A DNA stretch of 64,000 bases, from contig OX375879.1 of the NCBI GenBank assembly GCA_947359465.1, forward strand, positions 121,536,557 through 121,600,556. The letters are read 5' to 3'. This DNA comes from Metellina segmentata (lineage: Eukaryota; Arthropoda; Arachnida; Araneae; Tetragnathidae). The stretch's first letter is position 1, and each line of letters begins with the position of its first letter. Positions 1 through 13,200 of this stretch are shown one piece after another. Position numbers and translations under genes: made by a program. The notes under the pieces are model-generated. The model searched no databases. It was not told where the DNA came from and worked only from the letters and a program-made list of their open reading frames with translations.

Positions 1-1097
1 TTGCATCTAATTGACCCACATAACCATGTAAAATTAGATCATGCATTTATTTTAGAAAGGTCCCGAAAAAGTCCCTAAATGGACCAACAGAAATTTAGTA
101 GACACCCTGTTTTGCTTTAAGATGTTTAATTGTTATGAGAAAAATTTGAAATTTACATACCCACTTGTTATATCCAGTTCCAAGATGTTATAGAAAGAGC
201 TATTTGATTATTTGAGTAGCTTTTGTAAATCATACAAATCAAAATTTTTGATGTCTTAGGAAGGAAATTCTCTGACTCTTTGTGTTTTAGGAATTTTTTG
301 GAATAGTACTTTTATGTTACACCACATTTTGTTAACTTACCATACTCATTGGTTGAAAGAACCATTAGCAACTTTTGATCAGACAAGAAGGTCAGAACTT
401 GTTACAAGCAATGCAGAGGAAACTGAAGGTTTCAGTACAGAATAAAACTCAATATTTTGTGGTGGGATCATTAAACCATCTTGTTCTAAAACATCATTTT
501 TTTGTTAAAAATTCTTTTGAGACTCCTTTGTAGACATTTTTTGATTTATCACTTTTATGCCCTTAAGCAAATCAGTCTACGTATTAAAATAAATCAAGTG
601 GCTGTGGCAATGCATCAAATTGAATTATCATTTCCTTTCAATCGTGCTCTGTGTGTGCATGGCAAATTAAAATATCTTTTTAATGCAGCAATCAAATAAG
701 ATTTGAAATATTAGAAGCTTGGAAACTAAAGTTGAGCCTTTTTACTTTGAACGCTATGCTTGTAGACTAGTCCGCTTATGGTTATTTAATTTCTGATGAA
801 TTTATTATTAAAGTTACTTTTTATCTGCCTCGTAATTAATTGAACCAGCCAACATCTTCATATGGCTAGGAGAATTAACCCCCCTGTTGCTATAGTATAA
901 TCCAGTTGTACTTAACAATCAAACTTGAATGTACCAGCTAAATTGCTAAAAACTTTCACATCTCAATATGTTAAGTTCGAAAGTTTCAAAATATATGTAG
1001 TTATTTCCAAGTTGACTTTTGTAGAAGTGACATATCTGTTTTATCCATTATTAAAAATGTTTTTCAGTTTTAATGACACATTAAAAATATCTTGCAG
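1..1097. other. XPO6 intron sequence, nothing identified
   Basis: AT-rich sequence upstream of the first recognisable XPO6 exon. A preceding exon must exist, because the exon at 1098 begins inside a codon, but I could not identify one here. Confidence 0.5.
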
Positions 1098-1224
1098 CTA
1101 TGTGGAGAAATTCACAGATTTCCTTACACTGTTTGTAACCTATCATCTGAAGCGATTTGAAAGCAATGCCCAGTTTCCTATTTTGGAATTCTTAGCTTTG
1201 CTTTTTAAGTATACTTTTCAACAG
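1098..1224 (+). CDS. XPO6: XPO6 exon a (first in window)
   Basis: Acceptor ttgcag, donor gtcagt. The first base completes a split serine codon, so a coding exon must precede it to the left. It encodes the YVEKFTDFLTLFV...LLFKYTFQQ segment, a HEAT-type helical repeat typical of exportin-6. The open frame continues to both sides, but splice sites and family similarity limit the exon to this range. Confidence 0.9.
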
Positions 1225-4200
1225 GTCAGTGCAAAACATCTCGTTTCTTTCAGTATTTCTATGCATATAAATTTTAATTTCTATTTCTTATATAAAACTG
1301 AAATTTTTTATTAATATTTGTGTTACAGCCTAGTCATGATGGATTTTATTCTTGCCTTGATGTATGGAATGTGTTCTTAGATTACTTAAGTTACAAATTG
1401 AGGAATGAAGATAATAACTATGAAAATACTCTTAATAAGTAAGTTTTCTTTTATCTCTATTCCATTGTACACTTGTGTCCGTAGCAATTCTTAAGCTACA
1501 CGTGCTCCCTGGGTAGTGCTAAATGAGTAACAGTGTTCATTGGTGCAGCCCTCATGACATGCCTTCCCTGATTTTAATGTTCTGCCTCTTGACAACTATA
1601 TTTCAATAGCTAGTTTATATTGGGCTGCATGAAGGGAAATGGTCAATATAACCCATTCCTCAACGTACTTAAATTTTTTTTTTTTTAAATTTGGGGGTTG
1701 AGGTTTAAAAATATTGATTAAACTGTTTCATATTAACTGTGTTATTTTCTAAAAAGTATTCACTTACTAACTTAGTATATTTAAACACTTATTGCTAAAA
1801 CTTCACAGTTGGATTTCTATTGCTTTTCGTTTTGATTCAGAATATTTTTAACGAATTCAAAATATATACTACCTAAACCTCCAAGTCTCGAAATCAAACA
1901 TCTTTCAGGTATAATAAAAATGTAGGTGAGAAATTATAGACAAGTTATGAGGTGCAAATGTAAAAATTCACTTATAGGGGACATACAACTGATGTAGACT
2001 TTGAAAGTTTTGAAAGAAGTTTAGCAAGTATATTTGTAACCAAATAACATTAAAATGTGCATAAACCAAAATAAATTGGACACAGAAGTTTTAGATAGTA
2101 AAATGATGGATATGCACTATTATTGGTTTGCAGGAACATTTCACCTCACCTTTCACTAATTGAAAAAATCAGGCCCTTGTCTCTGCCAAACTCATCCATC
2201 CTTTCATCTATTGCTAAATTAAAGTATTTCCTTGACATTTAAAAGAAAATGTGTTTCTAGAAGGAAACCTTACTAGTTAAAAACTTACCTTCATATCCAA
2301 TTTGAGAAGATTTAAAAGGGCCTGAGTCTTAAAAAGTAGTGTAAGAAATTTTAAGTGGAGAGCTAAAATACACCCAGCATTGAGACAGCTCAGGTGGTGG
2401 CATTCCCAAGTTCTGCTCACAACTGAGAGTTCTTAACTTCGGTTGATCGGTTGGAAGCCACGGCAATGCACGCGGAACTATGTTTGCTGTTAAGGTATGA
2501 GGTACTTTAGAAGTATAAAAATAAACTAGGGGGCCCGCCCCCGGAGGATTGCTTTGCAATCCTCAATGGTTCACTGCGCGAACCTATGCTCGCTTCGCTC
2601 GCATCCATGAAGACATATGTCCTAGCAGAAGAGATTGTTTACAAAATATCATATTCCAAAAAAATATTTTTCAAATCTAAATTTTCTATATTACAGAAAA
2701 AATATATATACAGTATCCTGGAATCAGAATTCACAAATGATAACTTTGATCAAATTTTGAGTCGAAATGCGAGCGCTGCTTTTGAAATTGAATACCCAGC
2801 ATGGTGTTTGTGTGTACATTTCCAGCACTCTCGAGTCACCCACACTTTTTCATTAAGTTTGTTGTCGAAAGTTGTAGTGCAAGCGTCTTGTTGAACTATA
2901 ATGGTTGGCATTGAAAAGGACCGTTTTTTAAATGGCCCTGAAAAGATCCTCCGCTTTCTTCGATTTCTAATTATAACCTGCAACATCTCGACTAAAATAC
3001 ATTTTTGTTTTCAATAAAATTTCAACCGATAACGCTATAAATTCAATTGAGGCGCGAGGCTACGAAGTGAACAAACAACCGTACAATGTTGCCAAAATGC
3101 GATAACAAATAACGTCTTTTTTGCGTGCCACGTAAGAGAATTATATATATAGATAACTTTCGAGAATGAATTATGAGGTGAGCTAATTTTTGGCTCTTTG
3201 TATTTGCCATACTACTATTTAAAATAGCTAAGATGCCATTTGCCATCCAAAGGTTATGTGTTCATCCATTCCGTTTCTTTCTTACAGGTATAAAGATGCT
3301 CTCTTTGCTCTAGTTCAAGAAATTTTTAGAAAGCTGCAGTTTCGTTTCAACCAGTCGAGTTTAGAGGAACTCGACGATGAAGACTTGGATGATGATGTTA
3401 GTAATAATAAATTTGTTGCAAGCTTATGTATCTATGTATATTCAAAGCAATTTGCAAATTATTGATTATCAAGATATAAGCTACCATTTCTCAGAAAAAG
3501 CATTAGAAGTATTTGTGTCTTTAACTTTTTTTTAATGCAGATGGTGTATAACGTAGAAAATAACGTTTCTAACCACCCAAATATAATTTAAATCAAGTCT
3601 TGAATTGCAACTTTTAACTAGATAGTATGGGTTAAATGGAAGTTGATTGTGTAACTGCTGCAATGCATTGCATTGAATTGATGTTTTAATCTATAATTTC
3701 CAACTTTTTAAAAATTTTTGCTGTACAATATATAGTTTACGAATTATTTGGTGCCATTAATCATTACAGATAATTTCTTCAAGCTACATAAGGATTATTC
3801 TCCTATAATTGGAAGAACTGAAATATGAAAATTGGGTTGCCATTGTCTATCTCAAACTTATGATTCAAAATGTCCAATTAAAATTTTTTTTTTTTAAATT
3901 AGATGGATTTTTAGTATAATCAAACCACCAAGAAACAAGGATTCGATATCCTGTCACCAAGTTCCTCCAGGAAGTGTGTTCTACATGACGAATGCTTTCC
4001 TTGGAGGCTTCTTGTTCAAATCCAACCCAAAGACCATCATTCGCAAAGTGGGCTGGTACACGTTAAATCTGCTGTGCCCTCAAATTTTGCCTCGCGTTTG
4101 TATTGTGTGGGAAGTTTGGAGAGTGGGGTGCCAGCTCGCGGGTATTGCCTCGTCATCCGACCGTGGTTCAAAATTAAGTAGTGTCATCCTCGGTCCTTTC

Positions 4201-7200
4201 ACTTCGGAGAGTTGATCCCAGACTGTTGTGTTGCTGCCTTGTGACATTAATTAGTTTAATTTATCAGTAGGACATGAATTAAATGCCTACCTTTAGGTAT
4301 GTACAGGCTTCATGGACCCAAGGCCGCTTATTTCTTTTCCCATGGGGCTTATTGGCTTTAGTAAACACAGGGTCACGCTCCCGAGATATCCAAGTGACAT
4401 CCCACTGTTGTGTTCCCCCTTCCACAACTGGTTCGTCTTGGGTTTGGTGCAAAAGGAGCCTTGTGCCACATGACACAAAACCAACCCCACTGGGGTCCTC
4501 TGCATTCAATTTTACAGAAAAGGCCTTTCACTTTTTGAATTTCCAAGTTGCAAAAGTATTTATTTCTGTTTCTAAGAAAGTGATTCTCTTGTGATGTTTC
4601 ATGTTTTTCTTTTGTGATTTCAGTCTTTCACGGAATGGCAACTGTTTTTGTGTCAGTGTTTAGAAATAGCCTCAAAGGTGTCCGATCTGATGCCCACAGA
4701 AATTTTCAATTTAGTTGTGAGTATAAATAGGTTTTTTAAATATTGATGTGTTATATATACATATATATTATATTATACTATACCCAATTATATCCTCTTT
4801 TAAAGTTTGCTATAAAATACAGGTAGGTCTTTAAAATCCTGATTTCAATGCTAAAATTTTTCCAGTGGATTATTATTTCACTCATGTAGCAATTAACCAT
4901 GGATATTAATATTTTTATTTTGAGTTTTGTTTTTCTACTTTAAATATAACAGAATAAAAAATAGGCTTGTGTATGCTGTTTCAATGTTCATGAATGCTTT
5001 TTCTATTATCCATGTTCATAACAACAAATCTGCAATTCTGTTACAGTATTCAATATTTGAAGAGAATTTGAGAATCTACTTCGATCTCGAGCAGTTCTTG
5101 AAGCCGCCGCAGAACAGCAGTCCCGTCGAGTTGAATGTCTGTGGAGAGAACGAATGTCGCCGCTTGCATTGCAGTTTGAGGGATTTGTCTTCGATGCTGC
5201 AGGCTTTAGGGCGATTGGTTGTGTACATGACTGGAGAGCATTTCTTAACAAGAAAGTTAGATGCTCAGAAAACATTGGAAAAGTGAGTTTTTCTTCTTTC
5301 ATGAACAGTTGGACTAGAATGGGATTTAAAATATAAAAAAATAAGATAAAGTAAGGCTAGGATTTTTATGACCTATAATAGCTAGAAAATTCCCAGTAAA
5401 AAGATTCTATGACTTGTAAACATTGTATGCAACAAGGGTTAAAATTATTAACATGGTGAGATTCATTGAGAATCATCAGGACTTGATTATCCTAAGAGAC
5501 CAAGAAAAAAAAAACCTCCCCCCTGCATGTTGTATATATATTTATAGTGTAACCTAGTATAATGATTTAATGTAATTACTGTATAGATGGGATGATGTAT
5601 ATATGTAATGTACTCTTACACATTCTGGGTAGACATGTCACCTCGATGATATGCTCTACTCCTCCAACCACACTTATGTACACTAGGCACGGGAGTGTGT
5701 ATTGGTGTTAGTTAGTTACACCTCACATATACACCATACATTCAAGGCACAGCTCATTTATGGAGGCAACACATTCGATCTAGGTGTACAAATGTCTATG
5801 CCATACCCCGCATTCGAACCACAGACCTTTCGATCAGAAAGCCAGCACCTTGACCAGTCGATCCATTGGTCGGGCTATTATATCTTAATTTAAAAGCACC
5901 TTTTTCTTTAATTTATTTTTATTGCTGCAGGCCACAAAGCAGTGTAGTGTATTCTTGAGCAAACTGTTTAGATATATATATATATTTGTGAAATCGTTTT
6001 TGATGTTTCTGCTTTAATTTATGGAGATAATTAGACTCAATTGTTTTGTGTCTTTGTTTAGAGTAAATAAACTTTGGTTGAACTAAAACAATGTCTTCCA
6101 GGTTATGTCTCGCAGCGACGTACAGCAATCGGCACAAGTTCTACGAAATTAAAACTGCTGCACCTTTGGTTTTGAAGATTGACTTCATTGAAGTGTAAGC
6201 ATGTTTTGCATCTTGTCTTTTCGTAATTGAATCTGGATTGTATTACGTTTCTTATTGCCAATCCTTTTGATGATGTTTTATGAGTATTTTTGATATTTAG
6301 AGTGTAAATAAATATTTTTGTGTCTTTCCCAGCCATGCTCAAATACTTGCTACATTGAAAGCATTCTGCTATTGGTTGACTCAATACATAAAAGAGCGTC
6401 CCGAAGGGGATTCCGACAACTCCATTGAAAAAGTCATTGCAGACATAGCTATAGCAAACATTAAGAAAAAGGTATTTTTAATACTTCTGTTTCCCTTTAT
6501 TTTATAGACAAAAATATGGATTCTTGATGCATCCTAACATTTCTGGTATTCTCCGTCATCTCTACTATCATAAAAGGAAGTGTTTCTCTGTGTCTCTGTA
6601 TGCAGTGTCCTGACGAATCTATGGCACCTACAATAATGAAATTTGGCAAATAGTAGTCCTAATTTTTTGCAATTTTCATGTCCAGCCTGAATTTGAAAAT
6701 TTAATCTGGAACATTTAAAAATTAATTTGTTAATATTTTTCACCTTTCTTTTTTTCTGGAATGTGAAGTCACCCCTACCTTGAATGAAGAAGTGAGCTGA
6801 TTTTGCGATTTTTGACTGCTGACGTCACAAGCGTTTTTAGTCTGAATGCCTTTGGAACCATGCCAAGTGTTCCAATTCTAGCATGTTTTAATTTGTGTTG
6901 TTGATAATAGCCACTTTGAGGCCATCATGGCCTAGCCTGTGTAGTCAGTTTGCGAAGCAAATCAAATGGGAATACGTAGCAATCAATGTGTTTGGCAAGC
7001 ATCAGCGAGCAGTGGTCACACCTGACCCCACAAAAAGAACTGTCACGGGCAACGCCATGCTACCAGCACGACTGGCGTGTTTTTAGCAGCAGAGCCCTGG
7101 TGTTCAATTGTTGGTATACTAGTCAAGTGATTGATGTAAGTGGTCTGACTATTGATTCAGCAAGTTGACAATTTTTATCTGGGCATGAATGTTTGTAGCC

Positions 7201-10200
7201 GTAGTTTGAGTAACTTTCATGTAACAAAAAAAAAATTTAAAAAAAAAAAAAAGATTTACTAACCAGGCTCCAATTATCTGGATTCCCTTACGAAAAATTT
7301 TGATAGAATTCCATAAAAATTCCTATAGAATTTTGTCCTGTTTTTCTCTGTGCTCTGTAAAGTAACCTTTAAAAAATATAGAACGTCCAGAAACGTATAG
7401 AAGCTCATTTCTTACGTTTCATGACTTTACTTTTCAGCTTTTCTGTGGAAACTAAATTTTGTTTCTCTATAGACTTCTATGGATGCCTTAGTTTCTTTAG
7501 TTACTTGACATTTCTGTTTTATTAGGTTTATTGTGAAACGTTTAAGATATTTTGTTGATGAAAGTATGGTACAGAACAGAAATTCTGATGTAACGTCCAA
7601 ACTATTATACAGATGCTGTTCGCACATTTTTTAGACGATTTTGGTTAGCGGTAATAAAAAATCGTTTGCTGCAAAAGAAATAATTGCAGTTATACTATAT
7701 TTTTAAAAGTCAAAATTATCGTCTGCGGCTTGAGATTTGGTTTTATTCAAAATGGCGTTTTTAACAAAGCAGTGGTTCGAAGGCTATAATTATGCTCTTT
7801 CCAAAGAGAAATATTCATATTACGTTATCCAAAAACGATGTGAGAGTCATGGTTTTGTGATATCTAAAGCGTAGATAGGTAATATCGTCAACAAGAAAGA
7901 AAAACCCCCGTCAAATTGGAGCCTCAAGTGGGACAAAAATTCCAAACAAGTATCCTAGGAAGAAACAGACATCTTCGACTATTGCAAAGGTACGTTGTTT
8001 AATATTAAAAGAAAATCCCCCTAGTCAAAGGACAGTTGCAAAATCATTAAAATGCTCGGTGTCCACATTAAAATTTGTGGCACCTCGCATATGACTGGGA
8101 AGCATCTCTTTAATTGCCCCTCTCTTTCTGACGTTCGCTCCAGCGATGACTTTCGGGCCCTCACACCTTCTGGAGACACTTCGGTTTTATACTGGACTGC
8201 AAGACGCCTCATGTCCAAAATGACGATGGCGGGCGTAATTAAAAAAAAAAAACTGTAAACAAAGTGATAAACGTTGATTTAAATCTTAAGAAAGCGAAAA
8301 AACGCAATGTGCATCGTCTTTCTCCAAAGCATATCGCTGAACGCATGCCGAATTCGATATGAGAAACACTTATCCAAAGAATAATGGAAAAAAACTGTCA
8401 CAATAGATGAATCATGGGTGTATTTAAATGATTGCAGCAAAAAAAGAACCATTTATTACCATAAAAGGGGAGAAAAAAGAATTTAAGTACATGGTTCACA
8501 GAATCAAAAGAAAGTTTTTCTAAGGGATTCATGATTGTTGCTGGTTTTTCATTTAATGGCAAGTTAAAAATAAAGAGAGAACAACTCTTACAGGACTCTG
8601 GAAAGCTGTTGAGGAAGAATGGGATAGAATACCTCTTCTGACACTTCAAAAGGCATTATTATCCTGTAAATTACGGTGTCGAAAGATAGTTCAGAATGAG
8701 GGCTATCAAATAGAACATTTAAAACACAAGAATTTTATGTAATTTAGTTTTGTGAATACAATATACATTGTCTAAAAAATGTGTGAACAACCTCTGTACT
8801 TTTGACAATGCATTTCAGGTTTGCAGTTATTAAAACTATTTAAACTCTAAATATAGGGAGTTTCAGTGTCTAAGAGAAATATCGTATTAATTTAAAATAA
8901 AGATATTATGTGTATTTGTTTTTGCCAAAATCTTCCATAAAACAATTATGAAGGAAAAAATAAGCCACACACACACACACACTTCAAGTATCATTGGTAT
9001 AATTGGGCCTTCAAACAAAATCTAAATATTCTACATATACTGTATAACTATTTGACCATAGTCAAGAAGAGTTCTCTCTTGATTTCCATGGTTTTTACTG
9101 GCCGTATAACTAAACATTTTTACTGTACAAATACCTAGTTTAAGGAATACTTTGTCTTTTATTTGATAGATGCTACCTCTAATTGACGGATTGCCAATTG
9201 CAATTGACAGAGTTGCATTAAATTCACGAGTGCACTTCCGTGTGCATTGGATGATTGTAACCATTTGATTGTCCTGTGTTGCCTATAGCAGCCAAGTGAG
9301 TGCAGACTGCAGTTTTGTAGAAATGAAGCTATAGGCAACGAATAGTGTAGATATATGTAGCAAATTCAGTTCAACAGTTTGACATTTAGAAGTGATATGA
9401 ATTGGACGAGCAATTCGACTATGCATCGTGAACCATACATCAAAGATCGCAGGACGATTGAGGCCATCTAGAATTTGTCAGAAGATCATGCTTGTCTTCA
9501 CATCTACCACTCAACCCTTTAGCTGGGCATGTGATTGTCGGAACAACTTTTCAACTAAAACTTACTTTGTGGTGTAGTTGGGTTACACTGCTGTGAATAC
9601 TATCGAATTGTTAGTTCATTTTGTAGTTGGTGGATATATACTTTATAAAGTCTATAACAAAAATATCGACACACCAAGGAGTTGTGCTTGGCTCAACCCA
9701 CTTGGAACGGCGCTGACTGGGGACATATAAACTTTAGTGATGAGTCCCTATTTCAGCTGTGTCCTGACGACAACCACAGATGTGTCTTGTGACATCCAGG
9801 GCAGCGTGGGGATCCTACCCTTGCTATCGTATGCCACATATGCCCACAACAGGGTGTTAGGGTCTGGGGTGGCATCTCCTTTGATAGGCCCTTTGGTAGT
9901 CATTTCTGGCACACTTACAGCACAGCTGTACGTTGGACTTACTTATCAAAAATGTAATCCCCGGCCGCACACGACATGTTGCTACGAATTGTCTTCGAGC
10001 TTTCCCAACACTTCCTTGGCCATCTAGGTCTTCTGATTGCTTTTCCATTGAGCACATTTAGGAGATTAAGTGAAGGCGACTACAACCATCCTGGAATGTT
10101 GACCCTTCAGCTCGACAGTTGGAGACAATTTGGCAATAAACCATCTGGGAACTTTTTCAGTCTATGCCACGCTTGGTGACGCATCCTGGCCAGAGGTGGA

Positions 10201-13200
10201 CCCACGCCTTATTGACTTCCTCCCTTTGTGACGGTGCAACTCTGAACTAAATCATTCAATTGTTCTGAAATTTGATTCATTTGTTTTTCTATGCATGTTC
10301 TTCAGATTCACAAATTTTTATCGCAATCGGACAACTATTTCTTGGTGTGTCGATTTTTTCGTTATAGAGTGTATATTACTGTAGCAGAGATGATCTGTTT
10401 ACTTACTGTTGCATTGTGCAGCTGTACCAAATAAAGGCCCTTGTGCCATAGAACCTAATCAACCTTTTGGTGTTAAGTTAATAATCTTATTTTTTAGATT
10501 TGAAAGAATCTAGTGTCATGTCACTTCTAGAGTCTTGTACATTGGTTTCTTAAGATTTTTTTCTCTTTTAGGTTCCTGAGAAAGTGACTCACAGTAGTGC
10601 ACATCTTCTTACTTCTTTAACAGCAACTGTGAAACCAGCATACCTATTTCAATTCATTCCTGTGCAAGAACTTTTGACCTTAATTGGTAAATTAGAATTG
10701 AGATTTCTACCCATCGAGGTGAGAATTTTAGTTTTACCATAGAAAATATATGCATAAAACCCTTGCATCCAATCTATAGAAAATACCAAAAATCATTTTT
10801 TTTTCCAAACTTATCAGTTCAGGGGCTCTTTGAGATTGTAATGGGACGTATGGGACATGAATAAGATCATAGTTATTCTAGTTTATCACCCTACTGTGTA
10901 CAAAATATTTAGATCTCTGTTAAACAGATTATTAAATGTTAAAATTCTGCATTAATGATTGGCAATGACAGCTAAAGTTCAGAATAAAAAAACTAGGATT
11001 CTGAAATGAAATAAATGGAAAATATACAGTCCTACAAAAATAAAAGTCCTTTTATTAATAAGAATGTAATGTCTTGTAACTTAAGTTATTGATGTATGTT
11101 TTAATGATATAAAAAACATGTTAATGATGTTAGCATTAATGAAGCACATTAATCTTAATGTGAACAACTAAACCCTGCATCGAGGGGCACCTCTTTAGGT
11201 GTGTACAGACTTCACTGACCCAAGGTACTCTAGTGATCGTTTCTTTCCCATGTTTATCTTTAGTAAATAGGGGGTTGTAATCCCTAGATACTCAGCCATC
11301 CTTTTCTGCTTTCATCCCACTGCTCTGTGCCCTAGTTCCTATCTTTTCCCCTCCCAAGGCATTTTTTACTTGACGTTGTCTTGCGTTTGGTGCAGCTTGG
11401 CCCAATGTGTCCCTTTTACCATAAAACCAACCAACCAATGAACATGCTCTTTATCAATTAGCTCCGCAGTGTTTTGTTTCGTGTCTGATAATTTCCATAT
11501 TAAGTCATTTGCAATTTCAAATCGATAAGTACTGGAATGGACTACCATGATTAGATTCTAAAATTTAGATTTTAGAACATAATGTATTTTATTTTTTTCT
11601 TGAAAGTTCTATTTTGTCTGGTATTTTCTGTTTTCCAGACTCCTAGGGGCCCACGTACTGGAGGAGGCAACAAGTGGAATAAATTCTGATTTAAATAAAA
11701 TATATCCTTCCGCCCCCAATTTTTTTTTTTAAAGCATGATTTTTTTTATATATATATTTTGGACTGTAGGTATGGAAAACCACTGTCATAAACACAGCTT
11801 CAAAAAAATATTTCTGAAATAGTTTTTGATACTATGAAAGTAATTGTTATATCACATTTTCCTCAAAAGTAAACTTTGTTCTTTTGCCTTAATCACCTTC
11901 TCAACTGTTACAAGCTGTCAGCTCTAATTACTCTTGATGACTTGGAGGCTGAGTAGTTATTGATCTGGCCTTTGGTGCAGACCCTCCAAATGTTACGGAA
12001 TTTTCGTAGTTCCTATGAAAATGAGGCGAAAACTAAGGAGCCACGGATGTATAGTGAAAAACTACGGATCTTGTACAAAAAACGCCGAAAATACTCTTCC
12101 CCAATCCCGCTTTAGCTTTCCCTGCCCCACCTGCTATGAGAAAGCAACTCAAAATATGTGGTATTGCCAAGAATAATGTTGTCAGTTTCTCACAACAATG
12201 CAAGCAGTGAGAGAATTTTAAGCATGGTTCGAAAAAACCAATCCGAATCCAGAATGAACACTAAAACACTGGTGTCACTCCTCATAACAAAAATGAATAT
12301 GGAAGATGGTTACGATGTCAAACTAAGCAATGAATACTTAAAAAAAAGCAAAAAGTGCTTGCTATTCATTGCAAAAAAATTGTTGATGAGATGTTAATTA
12401 ATAGGTAATTAGTTTCATCAAGGAAATTGTACTGTGTGACTTTTAAAATAAGATTTATTCACTTATATATTTAGTCAATAATTTTCTTAAATAATTTTAA
12501 TACTGTTTTAAAATATTTGTTTCAATTAATTATTCAATACTTTTTTATTATTTAATTATAATTATTTATTAAATTTTTTTTTTATTAATTTTAATAATTA
12601 ATCAATAATTTATTGATACTATGTCATATGTAATATGTCGGCAAGAAGTGCTACTGATGACTGGGTTACCAATGTTGGAGAGTATGCTTTGATGTTACTG
12701 ACTCGATTCATCTTGTGATTTACCTCATGTTCCCTTTAAATTTGTACTGTGGAATCCTGTAATAGATGGCTGTTTTCAGTTGAGCTTATTTCATGCTTTA
12801 TTCCAATAATCTTATCATATTGCTGTTTTTACTAAAAGTGTTGGGAATCGTTGATTGAAAACTGATGAAATAATCAGCAATAAGGATATTTGACACCTCA
12901 GTGAAGAATTGTCCACCTCCCAACAGCTTTGAGAATCTTCCAAATGCCTTCTCTGATTAGAAAAATTTAAATCGAATCAACCCTAAAGTTTTTCAAAAAA
13001 TTTCTCAGAGTATTCCGACTCATGTATATAACTCATGGAGATCTTGAAAGATCACTAAGCTTGATCCAATAAAATCCATAGAGGTGCTAGACATTTGGGA
13101 ACTGGTATTCAGTGCTTACTTTTTAGAAAGAAGAATTTTTTTATTTTAAAATTTAACTTAATGTGACTCTTAAATGTGAGATTGTTTCTATAGCAAATGG

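Noticed and set aside
350..440. Upstream XPO6 exon around 360-430
   Set aside because: A short open stretch exists but does not resemble the family segment expected before 1098, and the splice sites are unconvincing.
8398..8649. 83-codon - strand frame
   Set aside because: Antisense to the transposase core on the + strand; no features of its own.
12158..12397. 79-codon frame as a host gene
   Set aside because: Similarity is to a hAT transposase C-terminus only, so it is listed as an element remnant.
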